Source: Bordetella parapertussis
GTDB taxonomy: Bacteria > Pseudomonadota > Gammaproteobacteria > Burkholderiales > SG8-41
DNA length: 12,893 bases
NCBI GenBank assembly: GCA_945870465.1
Contig: CAMBSS010000121.1
Span: 1 to 12,893, forward strand
Direction: 5' to 3'
Shown: positions 6,836 to 12,893 of the stretch, in pieces
How positions within the stretch are numbered: the first letter of the stretch is position 1
Layout: every line of letters begins with the position of its first letter
The notes under the pieces: generated by a model
What the model was told of the DNA's origin: nothing
The model's input: the letters and a program-made list of their open reading frames with translations, nothing else
Databases searched by the model: none
Position numbers and translations under genes: made by a program

Positions 6836-7968
6836 TTGAGCTGTTCGTAGAGCAGCGCAAGAATACGGCTCGCCGTATCGGACTTTTCCTCGCCGCCGTC
6901 CTTGTTGAGCACGCTGACCTGGCTGATGGCGTCAGCGTCCTTGACGCGGATGCGGAATTGCTCGGTCGAATTCTTTTTCTCGCTCTTGCCGAACGGATTC
7001 AGCTTGGAGAACAACCCTTTTTGCGCGCCTTTGTTGTCGGCGTCGGGATCGACGTAGCGCACGAAGTAGAGCCCTTTCGAGCGGTCACGGTCTTCGACGG
7101 TGAAACCGACGCGGTCCAGCGCGAGGCCGATACGCCGCCACGCGCGGTCAAACTGGTCGTTCACCGACAGCATGCCGCCGCCCGCCTGCCCTTTGAGGAG
7201 AGTGGCGCGTGCTGGACCCTGCGTTTTCGCCTGCGCGATCGCGGTCTTCGCGCGCTCCTGCTGCACGCCAAAGCGGCCCATAATCCGGCGCAGCATTTCG
7301 GCTTCGAGCTCGGGGTCCGGCGGACGCGGCTGCCAGCGTGTCTCCTTGGTGTCCGAACTGATGGAAACCTCTTCCATGCCGCGGTGGCTCACGTAGATCT
7401 CGGTGGTGCCGGTCTCGGTGCCGCGCTCCAGGCGCGTACGGAATTTATCGCGCTCGGCGGTGGAAGAAATACTGTCGAGCAGCTTGCCGAGAAAATTGCG
7501 CACGGTGCCGGCGTCGACCTTGGCGCGGCTTTCCGCAAAATCGGTTTCCATCACGCCGGCTTCGGGATTGTCGACGCTGATGATGAATCCCAATTCCTGC
7601 CAGAACTCCTTGACCACGTTCCATACCGCATCCGGATCGCCCGTCACCACCAGCCAGCGCTGGTTGCCGCTGCGTTCGACGCGCGCGTTGGGCTGCGCCG
7701 GCAGCACCGCGGTCCTGGAAGGATCGGGCGCAGCGCGTTTGTCCTTTTCATATTCGGACAGCAGCTTGCCTTCGGGGACTGCGTAGCGATCGTCGCTGCC
7801 CGGCCGCGTCAGGTCCGGCGGCACCCGCAAGTCCGGCAATTTGGCTTTCGACGCCGATTTATATTCGACGGTATCGGCTTCGAGCTTGGGCAGCACGCTG
7901 CACGAAGCAAGCAGCGCGGCGGCCGCGCAGGCAGCGATCGCTGTTTTCCAGCGCGGTAATATCGTCAT
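6832..7968 (-). CDS. bamC: Outer membrane protein assembly factor BamC
   Basis: BamC (NlpB) is a lipoprotein of the BAM complex, which inserts beta-barrel proteins into the outer membrane. The 378-residue precursor has an N-terminal signal peptide (ILPRWKTAIAACAAAAL) and the lipobox LLASC with the lipidated Cys at 23. A linker with PDLRVPPDLTRPGSDDRYAVP follows, the unstructured segment that contacts BamD in E. coli. Two helix-grip domains come next, with landmarks RWLVVTGDPDAVW and ISVDNPEAGVMETDF in the first and DRAWRRIGLALDRVGFTVEDRDRSKGLY in the second. E. coli BamC has 344 residues. ATG 7968 is chosen because AGAGGAG lies 5 bases upstream and the signal peptide begins there; longer in-frame starts up to 8025 would spoil it. 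The ribosome-binding site overlaps the dapA stop, so the two genes are tightly coupled. Confidence 0.92.
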   Translation of the reverse strand: MTILPRWKTAIAACAAAALLASCSVLPKLEADTVEYKSASKAKLPDLRVPPDLTRPGSDDRYAVPEGKLLSEYEKDKRAAPDPSRTAVLPAQPNARVERSGNQRWLVVTGDPDAVWNVVKEFWQELGFIISVDNPEAGVMETDFAESRAKVDAGTVRNFLGKLLDSISSTAERDKFRTRLERGTETGTTEIYVSHRGMEEVSISSDTKETRWQPRPPDPELEAEMLRRIMGRFGVQQERAKTAIAQAKTQGPARATLLKGQAGGGMLSVNDQFDRAWRRIGLALDRVGFTVEDRDRSKGLYFVRYVDPDADNKGAQKGLFSKLNPFGKSEKKNSTEQFRIRVKDADAISQVSVLNKDGGEEKSDTASRILALLYEQLK

Positions 7969-7973
7969 GGCCA

Positions 7974-7980
7974 CTCCTCT
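7974..7980 (-). promoter_or_regulatory. bamC ribosome-binding site overlapping dapA stop
   Basis: On the minus strand AGAGGAG begins within the dapA TAG stop and ends 5 bases before the bamC ATG. This fixes the bamC start and implies that ribosomes ending dapA can reinitiate on bamC. Confidence 0.75.
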
Positions 7981-8863
7981 ATACATTGATGCCCGCCTGC
8001 ACCATCGCCGCACGCACCTGCTCATAGCAACTTGCCGTGAGCGGCGTCAGCGGCAGGCGTATGCCCGGCTTGATCAGATTCATACTGGCGACCGCCCATT
8101 TGACGGGGATCGGATTGGCTTCCACAAACAGGTGACGATGCAGCCCCATCAGCCGGTTGTTGAGTTCGCGCGCGCGCGCCGGATCCGGCTTCAGCGCCGC
8201 CACGCACATCTCGTGCATCAGCCGCGGCGCCACGTTGGCGCTCACCGAAATCACGCCGCGCCCGCCCAGCAACATCAACGCCAAGCTGGTCGCGTCGTCG
8301 CCGCTATAGACGGCAACACGCGGTGGCAACTGGCGCAGCAGTTCGGCGCCGCGTTCGAGGTTTGCCGTCGCATCCTTGAGACCGACGATATTCGGCACTT
8401 CGGCCAGCCGCAGCATCGTGTCGTTCTGCAAATCGGCAACCGTGCGGCCGGGCACGTTGTAAACGATTTGCGGAATCTCGACCGCTTCGGCGATCGCCCG
8501 AAAATGCCGGTAAAGGCCCTCTTGCGTGGGCTTGTTGTAATACGGAACGACCGACAGGCTCGCGCCCGCGCCGGCTTTTTTGGCGTAAGCGGCAAGCTCG
8601 ATGGCTTCGCGCGTCGAATTCGCACCCGTGCCGGCGATAATGGGGATGCGCCCTTTGGCGTGCTCGACCGCTATCTGGATCAACTGATGATGTTCGTCGA
8701 AATCGACCGTCGGCGATTCGCCGGTGGTGCCGACGACAACGATGCCATCGGTGCCTTCCGCTATGTGCCAGTCGATCAATTTGCGAAAGGCGTCGAAATC
8801 GAGGCTGCCGTCGTCGTGCATCGGCGTAACGATTGCGACCATGCTGCCGGTAAGTTGTGCCAT
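7979..8863 (-). CDS. dapA: 4-hydroxy-tetrahydrodipicolinate synthase
   Basis: DapA condenses pyruvate with aspartate semialdehyde, the first committed step towards diaminopimelate and lysine, needed for peptidoglycan and protein. The 294-residue TIM-barrel protein has GTTGESPT with the Thr pair at 46-47, [12 protein letters not shown] with Tyr109, IVYNVPGRT with catalytic Tyr135 and the substrate-binding Arg140, and GLKDAT with Schiff-base Lys163. These correspond to E. coli Thr44/Thr45, Tyr107, Tyr133, Arg138 and Lys161, so the active site is complete. The length is normal (E. coli 292). The start at ATG 8863 fits the family N-terminus ([15 protein letters not shown]). Only a weak AGGA, about 12 bases upstream, serves as a ribosome-binding site. 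It is first in the run dapA-bamC-MBL, and the gap to bamC is 10 bases. Confidence 0.96.
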   Translation of the reverse strand: MAQLTGSMVAIVTPMHDDGSLDFDAFRKLIDWHIAEGTDGIVVVGTTGESPTVDFDEHHQLIQIAVEHAKGRIPIIAGTGANSTREAIELAAYAKKAGAGASLSVVPYYNKPTQEGLYRHFRAIAEAVEIPQIVYNVPGRTVADLQNDTMLRLAEVPNIVGLKDATANLERGAELLRQLPPRVAVYSGDDATSLALMLLGGRGVISVSANVAPRLMHEMCVAALKPDPARARELNNRLMGLHRHLFVEANPIPVKWAVASMNLIKPGIRLPLTPLTASCYEQVRAAMVQAGINV

Positions 8864-8914
8864 CTTTCTGATTTTCCTGAAGATACTGCTGTAGCCCGCG
8901 TAAATTAACCGGGG

Positions 8915-8943
8915 ATTCTACCGCATTAGCGCCATGCCCTGAA
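8915..8943 (-). promoter_or_regulatory. Possible promoter for dapA-bamC
   Basis: Minus-strand TTCAGG (8943-8938), a weak -35 match, is followed after 17 bases by TAGAAT (8920-8915). The distance from the -10 box to the dapA ATG is about 50 bases. It is the best match in the gap, but only the -10 box is convincing. Confidence 0.3.
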
Positions 8944-9022
8944 CAACCTTCAGACTAACGCCGTTCCAGGTGGTTCCAGGCGATGCGCGGGAGGTGCGGG
9001 TGACGGCCGGTGAAATCGACGG

Positions 9023-9211
9023 CTAAGCCTGTTGGCACAGGTACAAGCGGGCGAGAAATGCCTCAACTTCGCTGGCGTTGAGGGCTGTTTTTTGCACGCG
9101 TGCCAGCGGCTCCGCCAGCAATAAGACCAGCGGATGCCAGTTGGCGCATAGCACCTCATCGGCATAAGACGGTGCTGCCTGCCGGTTGTCCTGTTCAGCG
9201 TTCATAGTCAT
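9023..9211 (-). CDS. Possible small hypothetical protein
   Basis: A 62-residue open frame between the methyltransferase gene and dapA, in the same direction as both. The sequence is mixed and protein-like, with no low complexity. A polar N-terminus is followed by ADEVLCANWHPLVLLLAEPL, an acidic-basic helix (ALNASEVEAFLARLY) and the ending LCQQA, with two Cys (residues 22 and 59). Codon choice resembles the neighbouring genes. Against it, neither ATG 9211 nor ATG 9205 has a ribosome-binding site; the leader is instead a run of GACT-type repeats. I do not recognise the family. If it is not a gene, the interval 8864-9299 is a 436-base non-coding gap that holds only the possible dapA promoter. 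Confidence 0.45.
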   Translation of the reverse strand: MTMNAEQDNRQAAPSYADEVLCANWHPLVLLLAEPLARVQKTALNASEVEAFLARLYLCQQA

Positions 9212-9299
9212 GGTCGTAGTCGGTTAAGTCAGTCAGTTCCTGCCAATTAGTAACGCATAACCCGCCGAAAAGTTGCAGTGGAAACGAAAAAATCCGGCT

Positions 9300-9842
9300 T
9301 CAGCGCCTGCCTGCGCCATTGAGCGCGCACATGCGCTGCAGCAGCGCCGGCCGCGGCGCCTCGACCGCGAGGTTTTCGTATGCGATCACTTCCAGGCGCC
9401 CGTGCGCCACCTTCAGCAGTTCGCCCGGTTGCAGCAGAAAATCCGGGTTGCGCGGCCGTCCGTAGCGCTCGTTGCCGAGCGCGAACGTTTCGTAAATCAG
9501 CACGCCGCCGGGCGCCAATGCCGCGAGCAGGCTGGCAAACAGCGGCCGGTGCAGGTAGTTGGTGACGACCACGGCATCGAATTCACCGTCTGCGTAAGGC
9601 CATGCCGCGCCTTCGAGATCGGCCACACGGGTATGGACGCCCGTGACACCGGCAAGCCCGCTGAGCGCCTGCGCATCGTGGTCGACCGCCTCGACCCGGT
9701 GACCGAGCCCGGCCAGATAGCGCGCATGCCGTCCGCCGCCGCACGCCACGTCGAGCACCCGGCCGCCGACAGGGATGCGCGCGGCCCAGCGCTGCACCCA
9801 CGCCGATGGCAGGTCGAAATCCTGCTGAACTCCGTCACGCAT
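9300..9842 (-). CDS. Class I SAM-dependent methyltransferase
   Basis: A 180-residue Rossmann-fold methyltransferase. Motif I is VLDVACGGGRHARYLA (residues 29-44), followed by HRVEAVDHD with the acidic residue Asp54 expected to bind the SAM ribose. A motif II-type acidic segment is VADLEGAAWP, and FDAVVVTNYLHRPLF forms the motif IV strand. LLAALAPGGVLIYETFALGN is the typical post-motif strand-turn. Only a short N-terminal cap is present, so substrate recognition is minimal and the substrate cannot be named; TehB-like small-molecule methyltransferases are the nearest I recall. ATG 9842 is preferred to TTG 9875 because the likely transcription start falls only 1-2 bases before that TTG and the shorter protein begins closer to the fold. 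The ribosome-binding site (AGGG, 2 bases away) is poor. It is divergent from the enolase-like gene. Confidence 0.85.
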   Translation of the reverse strand: MRDGVQQDFDLPSAWVQRWAARIPVGGRVLDVACGGGRHARYLAGLGHRVEAVDHDAQALSGLAGVTGVHTRVADLEGAAWPYADGEFDAVVVTNYLHRPLFASLLAALAPGGVLIYETFALGNERYGRPRNPDFLLQPGELLKVAHGRLEVIAYENLAVEAPRPALLQRMCALNGAGRR

Positions 9843-9860
9843 GACCCTGGATGACCGTCG

Positions 9861-9889
9861 TTGGGGTTGGTGCAAAGCGCTATATTATA
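9861..9889. promoter_or_regulatory. Overlapping divergent -10 boxes between methyltransferase and enolase-like genes
   Basis: On the minus strand a perfect TATAAT (9889-9884) lies about 42 bases before ATG 9842, without a recognisable -35 box. The same bases read on the plus strand contain TATTAT (9883-9888), 16 bases after TTGGGG (9861-9866), which could serve the gene starting at 9927. Both promoters would share one AT-rich island in GC-rich DNA, so only one polymerase could use it at a time. Confidence 0.4.
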
Positions 9890-9926
9890 GGTACGGGCTG
9901 CCACCCCATGCCCGCGTGACCTTAAT

Positions 9927-11000
9927 GTGACCATAGCCTCCCTCACCCTGTATCGCCTGCGCGTGCCACTGACGACCCCGTACAAATTGTCGTTCGGGCC
10001 TGTTCACGCATTCGATACGGTGCTGGTCGAGGCGCGCGATGCCGCCAGCCGCAGTGGCATCGGTGAAGCGACCTACCTGACCGGTTACACCGATGAAACG
10101 ATGGCAGGCGGCTGGGCGCTGGCGCAGCGCCTCGCGCGCGAATTCGCGGGACTGGCCGCGGCCGATATACAAACGCGGCTCGCGTTGCATTACGATTCCG
10201 CGCCCTTCACCGCCACCGCATTCGGCACCGCACTTGAAATGCTGGCCGGCGATTCATTGCTGAACGTCGCACAGCGCACCGATGTGCCGGTGCTGGGTCT
10301 CTTGCATGCGACCGAAACCGCCGCCATCGAAAGCGAAAGCGCCGCCTTGTTCGACGCCGGTTTCACGACCCTCAAGGTCAAAGTCGGCTGGGATGCCATA
10401 CGCGATGCCGCAATGGTCAAACGGGTGCAAAGCGCGCTCAACGGCCGCGGCAATATCCGGCTCGACGCCAACCAGGGCTACAGTCGCGACGACGCCTGCC
10501 GTTTCGCGGCGACGCTCGACCCGCAAGGCATAGAGCTGTTCGAGCAACCGTGCGCTGCCGGCGACTGGGAGTCCGCCTGCGCCGTTGCGCGCGTGGCAAC
10601 CGTACCGATGATGCTCGACGAATCGATTTACGGACTTGACGACATACGCCGCGCCGCCGAACTCAAGGCCGCGCGCTATATCAAGGTGAAGCTGATGAAG
10701 CTCGGCGGACTCGCCCGGCTCGCCGCTGCCATAGATACCATACGCGACTGCGGGATGGAACCGGTACTCGGCAACGGCGTCGCCTGCGAAATCGGCTGCT
10801 GGATGGAGGCCTGCGTTGCGCGCGGCCGCATCCGCAACGCCGGCGAAATGAACGGCTACCTCAAACCGACTGCGCCCTTGCTCGCGAACCCGCTCAAATT
10901 CGAACGCGGCGCGATCGTGCTGGAACCCGGCTATCGCCCCAGACTCGACGTTGACGCACTGGCCCGCTGCACGCTGGAGCGGCAAACTTTCGGCGCGTAA
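9927..11000 (+). CDS. Enolase-superfamily enzyme, muconate-lactonizing subgroup
   Basis: A 357-residue member of the mandelate racemase/muconate lactonizing enzyme family. The N-terminal capping domain (residues 1 to about 120) has LRVPLTTPYKLSFG and EATYLTGYTDET. The barrel carries a complete catalytic set: K150-x-K152 in LKVKVG, metal ligands Asp180 (DANQGY), Glu206 (FEQP) and Asp231 (LDES), and Lys255 in IKVKLMKLGG. The spacing matches muconate cycloisomerase (K-x-K, D, E, D, K), so it is expected to be active by abstracting a proton next to a carboxylate. Known reactions in this subgroup include muconate cycloisomerisation, o-succinylbenzoate synthesis and dipeptide or N-acylamino acid racemisation; the substrate here is not evident. 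The start is GTG, with no clear ribosome-binding site and no in-frame ATG nearby. It is followed after 50 bases by a TauD-like oxygenase. Confidence 0.88.
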   Translation: MTIASLTLYRLRVPLTTPYKLSFGPVHAFDTVLVEARDAASRSGIGEATYLTGYTDETMAGGWALAQRLAREFAGLAAADIQTRLALHYDSAPFTATAFGTALEMLAGDSLLNVAQRTDVPVLGLLHATETAAIESESAALFDAGFTTLKVKVGWDAIRDAAMVKRVQSALNGRGNIRLDANQGYSRDDACRFAATLDPQGIELFEQPCAAGDWESACAVARVATVPMMLDESIYGLDDIRRAAELKAARYIKVKLMKLGGLARLAAAIDTIRDCGMEPVLGNGVACEIGCWMEACVARGRIRNAGEMNGYLKPTAPLLANPLKFERGAIVLEPGYRPRLDVDALARCTLERQTFGA

Positions 11001-11018
11001 CGTGCCTGGCGAATTCTG

Positions 11019-11024
11019 CTAGCA
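11019..11024 (+). promoter_or_regulatory. Weak candidate -10 box before the TauD-like gene
   Basis: TGC precedes TAGCAT at 11019-11024, an extended -10-like sequence in the 50-base gap. There is no matching -35 box. It may give the oxygenase gene some independent expression in addition to read-through from the enolase-like gene. Confidence 0.22.
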
Positions 11025-11037
11025 TTGCACCTCGTTT

Positions 11038-11043
11038 GAGGAG
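11038..11043 (+). promoter_or_regulatory. Shine-Dalgarno for the TauD-like gene
   Basis: GAGGAG ends 7 bases before ATG 11051. It rules out the in-frame TTG at 11036, which would lie inside or before this site. Confidence 0.7.
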
Positions 11044-11050
11044 AGCCCCC

Positions 11051-11959
11051 ATGCCGGACACCGCAGGCAACGCCACTACCCAGCGCAACGGCAAACAAGC
11101 AGTCGAAGTCCATCCGCTGACAGCTGCAGTCGGCGCGGAAATCCGCGGCGTCGATCTGGCGCAGGTGAGCGACGCGCAGTTTGCTGAAATCGAATGCGCG
11201 TGGACGCGCCATTCGGCGCTGCTGTTCCGCGGCCAGCGGCTCGATCACGATGCATTGCTCGCGTTCAGCCGCCGCTTCGGCGAGCTCGATCCGCCGCCGG
11301 TCAACGAGAATGGCAAGAAATTCGTCGAAGGCTATCCCGATATCTACGTCGTCTCCAACATCCTGGGGACGGACGGCACGCCGATCGGCAGCCTCGGCGC
11401 GGGCGAAGCCGTGTGGCACACCGACATGTCGTACCTGCCGGAGCCGCCCGACGCGTCGCTGCTCTACTCGGTCGAGATTCCACCGGTGGGCGGCGATACC
11501 TGGCTGTGCGGCATGATCGCGGCCTGCGCTTCTCTGCCGCAGGCGCTGCGCAAGAAGGTAGCAGGGCGCAGCATCAAGCACGACGGCACTTACAACTCCG
11601 GCGGCTATTTGCGCGCGGGCCTCAAGGATTCAGACGATCCGGTGCATTCGGTCGGCACGCCGCATCCCATCATCTGCATCCATCCACCGAGCGGCAAGCA
11701 CACGCTGTATCTCGGACGCCGCCGCAATGCCTGGGTGGTCGGCCTGCCGCGCGACGAATCCGAAGCTTTGCTCGATGAATTGTGGGCTCACGCGGCGCGG
11801 CCCGAACATGCGTTCGCGCACAGTTGGCGAGTCGGCGATGTGCTGATGTGGGACAACCGCACCACCATGCACCGGCGCGATCCGTTCGATTCGGCAGCGC
11901 GGCGCCTGATGTACCGCACCCAGATCAAGGGCAAGCTGAAGCCGCAGCGCGCGCCCTAG
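11051..11959 (+). CDS. TauD/TfdA-family Fe(II)/2-oxoglutarate dioxygenase
   Basis: A 302-residue cytoplasmic oxygenase of the taurine/2,4-D dioxygenase family, which couples 2-oxoglutarate decarboxylation to substrate hydroxylation. The usual N-terminal segment VGAEIRGVDLAQ is present, then ALLFRGQRLDHDALLAFSRRFGELD. The iron triad is His123 and Asp125 in WHTDMSY and His274 in TTMHRRDPF, and the 2-oxoglutarate-binding Arg is 289 in RLMYRTQIKG. Thus the active site is complete. A middle insert (about residues 190-235, including HPIICIHPPSGKHTLYLG) is common in the family. The start follows from GAGGAG upstream. It is downstream of and probably co-expressed with the enolase-like gene, which suggests a joint catabolic step on a carboxylated or sulfonated compound. 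The exact substrate is unknown, and the names taurine dioxygenase and TfdA would both be over-specific. Confidence 0.88.
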   Translation: MPDTAGNATTQRNGKQAVEVHPLTAAVGAEIRGVDLAQVSDAQFAEIECAWTRHSALLFRGQRLDHDALLAFSRRFGELDPPPVNENGKKFVEGYPDIYVVSNILGTDGTPIGSLGAGEAVWHTDMSYLPEPPDASLLYSVEIPPVGGDTWLCGMIAACASLPQALRKKVAGRSIKHDGTYNSGGYLRAGLKDSDDPVHSVGTPHPIICIHPPSGKHTLYLGRRRNAWVVGLPRDESEALLDELWAHAARPEHAFAHSWRVGDVLMWDNRTTMHRRDPFDSAARRLMYRTQIKGKLKPQRAP

Positions 11960-11970
11960 GTTATCCCGCG

Positions 11971-11985
11971 CGCCGGGTGCCGGCG
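11971..11985. terminator. Hairpin between convergent TauD-like and hss genes
   Basis: CGCCGG at 11971-11976 pairs with CCGGCG at 11980-11985 around loop GTG. It occupies the 33-base gap between two convergent stops. There is no T-run on either side, so intrinsic termination would be weak at best. Confidence 0.3.
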
Positions 11986-11992
11986 ACAGCGG

Positions 11993-12893
11993 TCAGACCA
12001 CCCGGAAATTCTTGAACTGCCACGGGTCGCCCTGGTCCACGTCCTCCGGAAATAACTTGCCGCGGTCGTTGAGCGGCGACCAGTCGGTGTAGGTGCCGAC
12101 AACGTTGCCGAGATAGGGATTGGCGATTTCGAGCACGCGCTGAAAATCCAGATCGTCCGGGTCGCACACGCCGCGCAGCGGATTTTCCATTGCCCAGATC
12201 ACACCCGCCATCACGCCGGCGGCGACCTGCAGGCTGGTCGCGTTGTTGAAGGGTGCCAGTTTGCGCGCTTCGTGTATCGACAGCCGCGAGCCGTACCAAT
12301 ACGCCCCCTTGGCGTGCCCCATGAGCAATGCGCCCAATTCATCGTTACCGTCGAAAATCTCGTCCATCAATATGCGTTTGTTCTCGGGCAGCGCCCAGTT
12401 CTTGCCCGCGTACTCGTGCAACGACAATATCGTGTTGTCGCAGGGATGGTAAGCGTAGTGGCAGGTCGGGCGATAAATGACTTTCTTGCCCGTACGCACC
12501 GTGTAGTAATCCGAAATCGAAATTGCTTCGCCGTGGGTAATCAGAAAGCCATGGAAATTGCCTTCCGCCGGCGTCCACGTGCGCACCCGCACCGAAGCGC
12601 CGGGACGCGTGAGATAAATTGCCGCCTTGCCACCGAAGTTGTGTTGCTTGGCGTCGCGTGGAAAATGTTTTTCGTGCGAGCCCCAGCCGAGTTCGCACGG
12701 CTGCGAGCCTTCGCCGACAAAGCCATCGACCGACCAGGTGTTGACGAACTCAAGGCGGCGCTTGCCCGGATTTGCAACTTGCGTGTCGCGCTCCGAGCAA
12801 TGAATGACTTTGACACCGAGTTCCATCGCCAGCCGCGCCCAGTCCGCCTTCGATTCAGGCTTGGCGGCGCGCTTGCGGATGTCGCGCGAGAGG
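11993..12893 (-). CDS. hss: Homospermidine synthase, C-terminal part (5' end outside window)
   Basis: Homospermidine synthase uses NAD to join two putrescine units (or spermidine and putrescine) into the polyamine homospermidine. The window holds the last 299 residues; the frame stays open to the right edge, so the Rossmann NAD-binding N-terminus, about 170-180 residues in typical proteins of some 480, is missing. Recognisable family segments, in order, are VKVIHCSERDTQ, EFVNTWSVDGF, FLITHGEAISISDYYTV, YRPTCHYAYHPCD, ILSLHEYAGK, LMGHAKGAYWYGSRLSI, GVIWAMENP, YLGNVVGTYTDWSPL and the closing DPWQFKNFRV. The internal Met at 12826 is not the start. It is convergent with the TauD-like gene, and no operon partner is visible. 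The function rests on recalled family sequence and is strong; substrate preference is not visible. Confidence 0.9.
   Translation of the reverse strand, partial: LSRDIRKRAAKPESKADWARLAMELGVKVIHCSERDTQVANPGKRRLEFVNTWSVDGFVGEGSQPCELGWGSHEKHFPRDAKQHNFGGKAAIYLTRPGASVRVRTWTPAEGNFHGFLITHGEAISISDYYTVRTGKKVIYRPTCHYAYHPCDNTILSLHEYAGKNWALPENKRILMDEIFDGNDELGALLMGHAKGAYWYGSRLSIHEARKLAPFNNATSLQVAAGVMAGVIWAMENPLRGVCDPDDLDFQRVLEIANPYLGNVVGTYTDWSPLNDRGKLFPEDVDQGDPWQFKNFRVV

Noticed and set aside
6079..7959. Long plus-strand open frames opposite the MBL and bamC genes
   Set aside because: The 221- and 390-residue frames are mirror images of genes with clear family motifs and good starts; no ribosome-binding site or recognisable domain supports them.
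7841..8908. 355-residue plus-strand frame opposite dapA
   Set aside because: It is antisense to dapA, whose active-site residues are all intact; the His/Arg-rich translation is typical of a shadow frame.
9283..9320. Rho-independent terminator after the methyltransferase
   Set aside because: A run of six T follows the stop on the minus strand, but the best stem before it is only 3-4 bp, too short to call.
9273..9854. 193-residue plus-strand frame opposite the methyltransferase
   Set aside because: The minus strand carries SAM-binding motifs in order, while the plus-strand product shows no domain and no start signal.
1..12893. A defence, mobile or otherwise new multi-gene system
   Set aside because: No transposase, integrase, toxin-antitoxin pair, restriction enzyme, CRISPR repeat or attachment-site repeat is visible; nearly every gene is a recognised housekeeping or metabolic family.

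Overview
The window is a GC-rich stretch of bacterial chromosome whose gene content and order suggest a betaproteobacterium. Evidence for this is the dapA-bamC-YycJ-like MBL gene order, a RoxA-type ribosomal oxygenase followed by a small uncharacterised gene, and short-leader sigma70-like promoters with TATAAT or TACAAT boxes. This assignment is an inference from gene content, because no rRNA or other taxonomic marker is present. Almost everything is housekeeping. I see no rRNA, tRNA, CRISPR array, insertion sequence, integrase or other sign of a mobile island.

Layout, left to right. (1) mutS (+), nearly complete DNA mismatch repair ATPase, probably starting at a TTG. (2) On the minus strand, a two-gene operon bcp-slyD (thiol peroxidase, metal-binding prolyl isomerase) with overlapping ends, driven by a promoter in the gap before roxA. 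(3) On the plus strand, roxA (ribosomal protein L16 hydroxylase), probably read from a leaderless mRNA, and a 166-residue protein of unknown function. (4) A small Ala/Pro-rich lipoprotein gene (+) closed by a strong bidirectional terminator. (5) On the minus strand, dapA-bamC-MBL hydrolase: lysine/peptidoglycan precursor synthesis, outer membrane protein assembly, and a YycJ-like nuclease-type fold. An imperfect GTGAG-rich inverted repeat lies between bamC and the MBL gene. (6) A possible 62-residue small protein (-) and a class I methyltransferase (-). (7) On the plus strand, an enolase-superfamily enzyme (muconate-lactonizing subgroup) and a TauD/TfdA-type Fe(II)/2-oxoglutarate dioxygenase, a probable catabolic pair of unknown substrate. 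(8) The C-terminal 299 residues of homospermidine synthase (-), running off the right edge.

Functional links are mostly within the short operons. bcp and slyD fit a stress and protein-quality theme. dapA and bamC both serve the cell envelope. The enolase-like and TauD-like genes are the only accessory, metabolism-specific part, and nothing in the window names their substrate. I found no convincing undescribed multi-gene system. The points most worth a second look are this enzyme pair, the non-canonical cysteine pattern in Bcp, the apparently leaderless roxA, the inverted repeat after bamC, and the two small genes.
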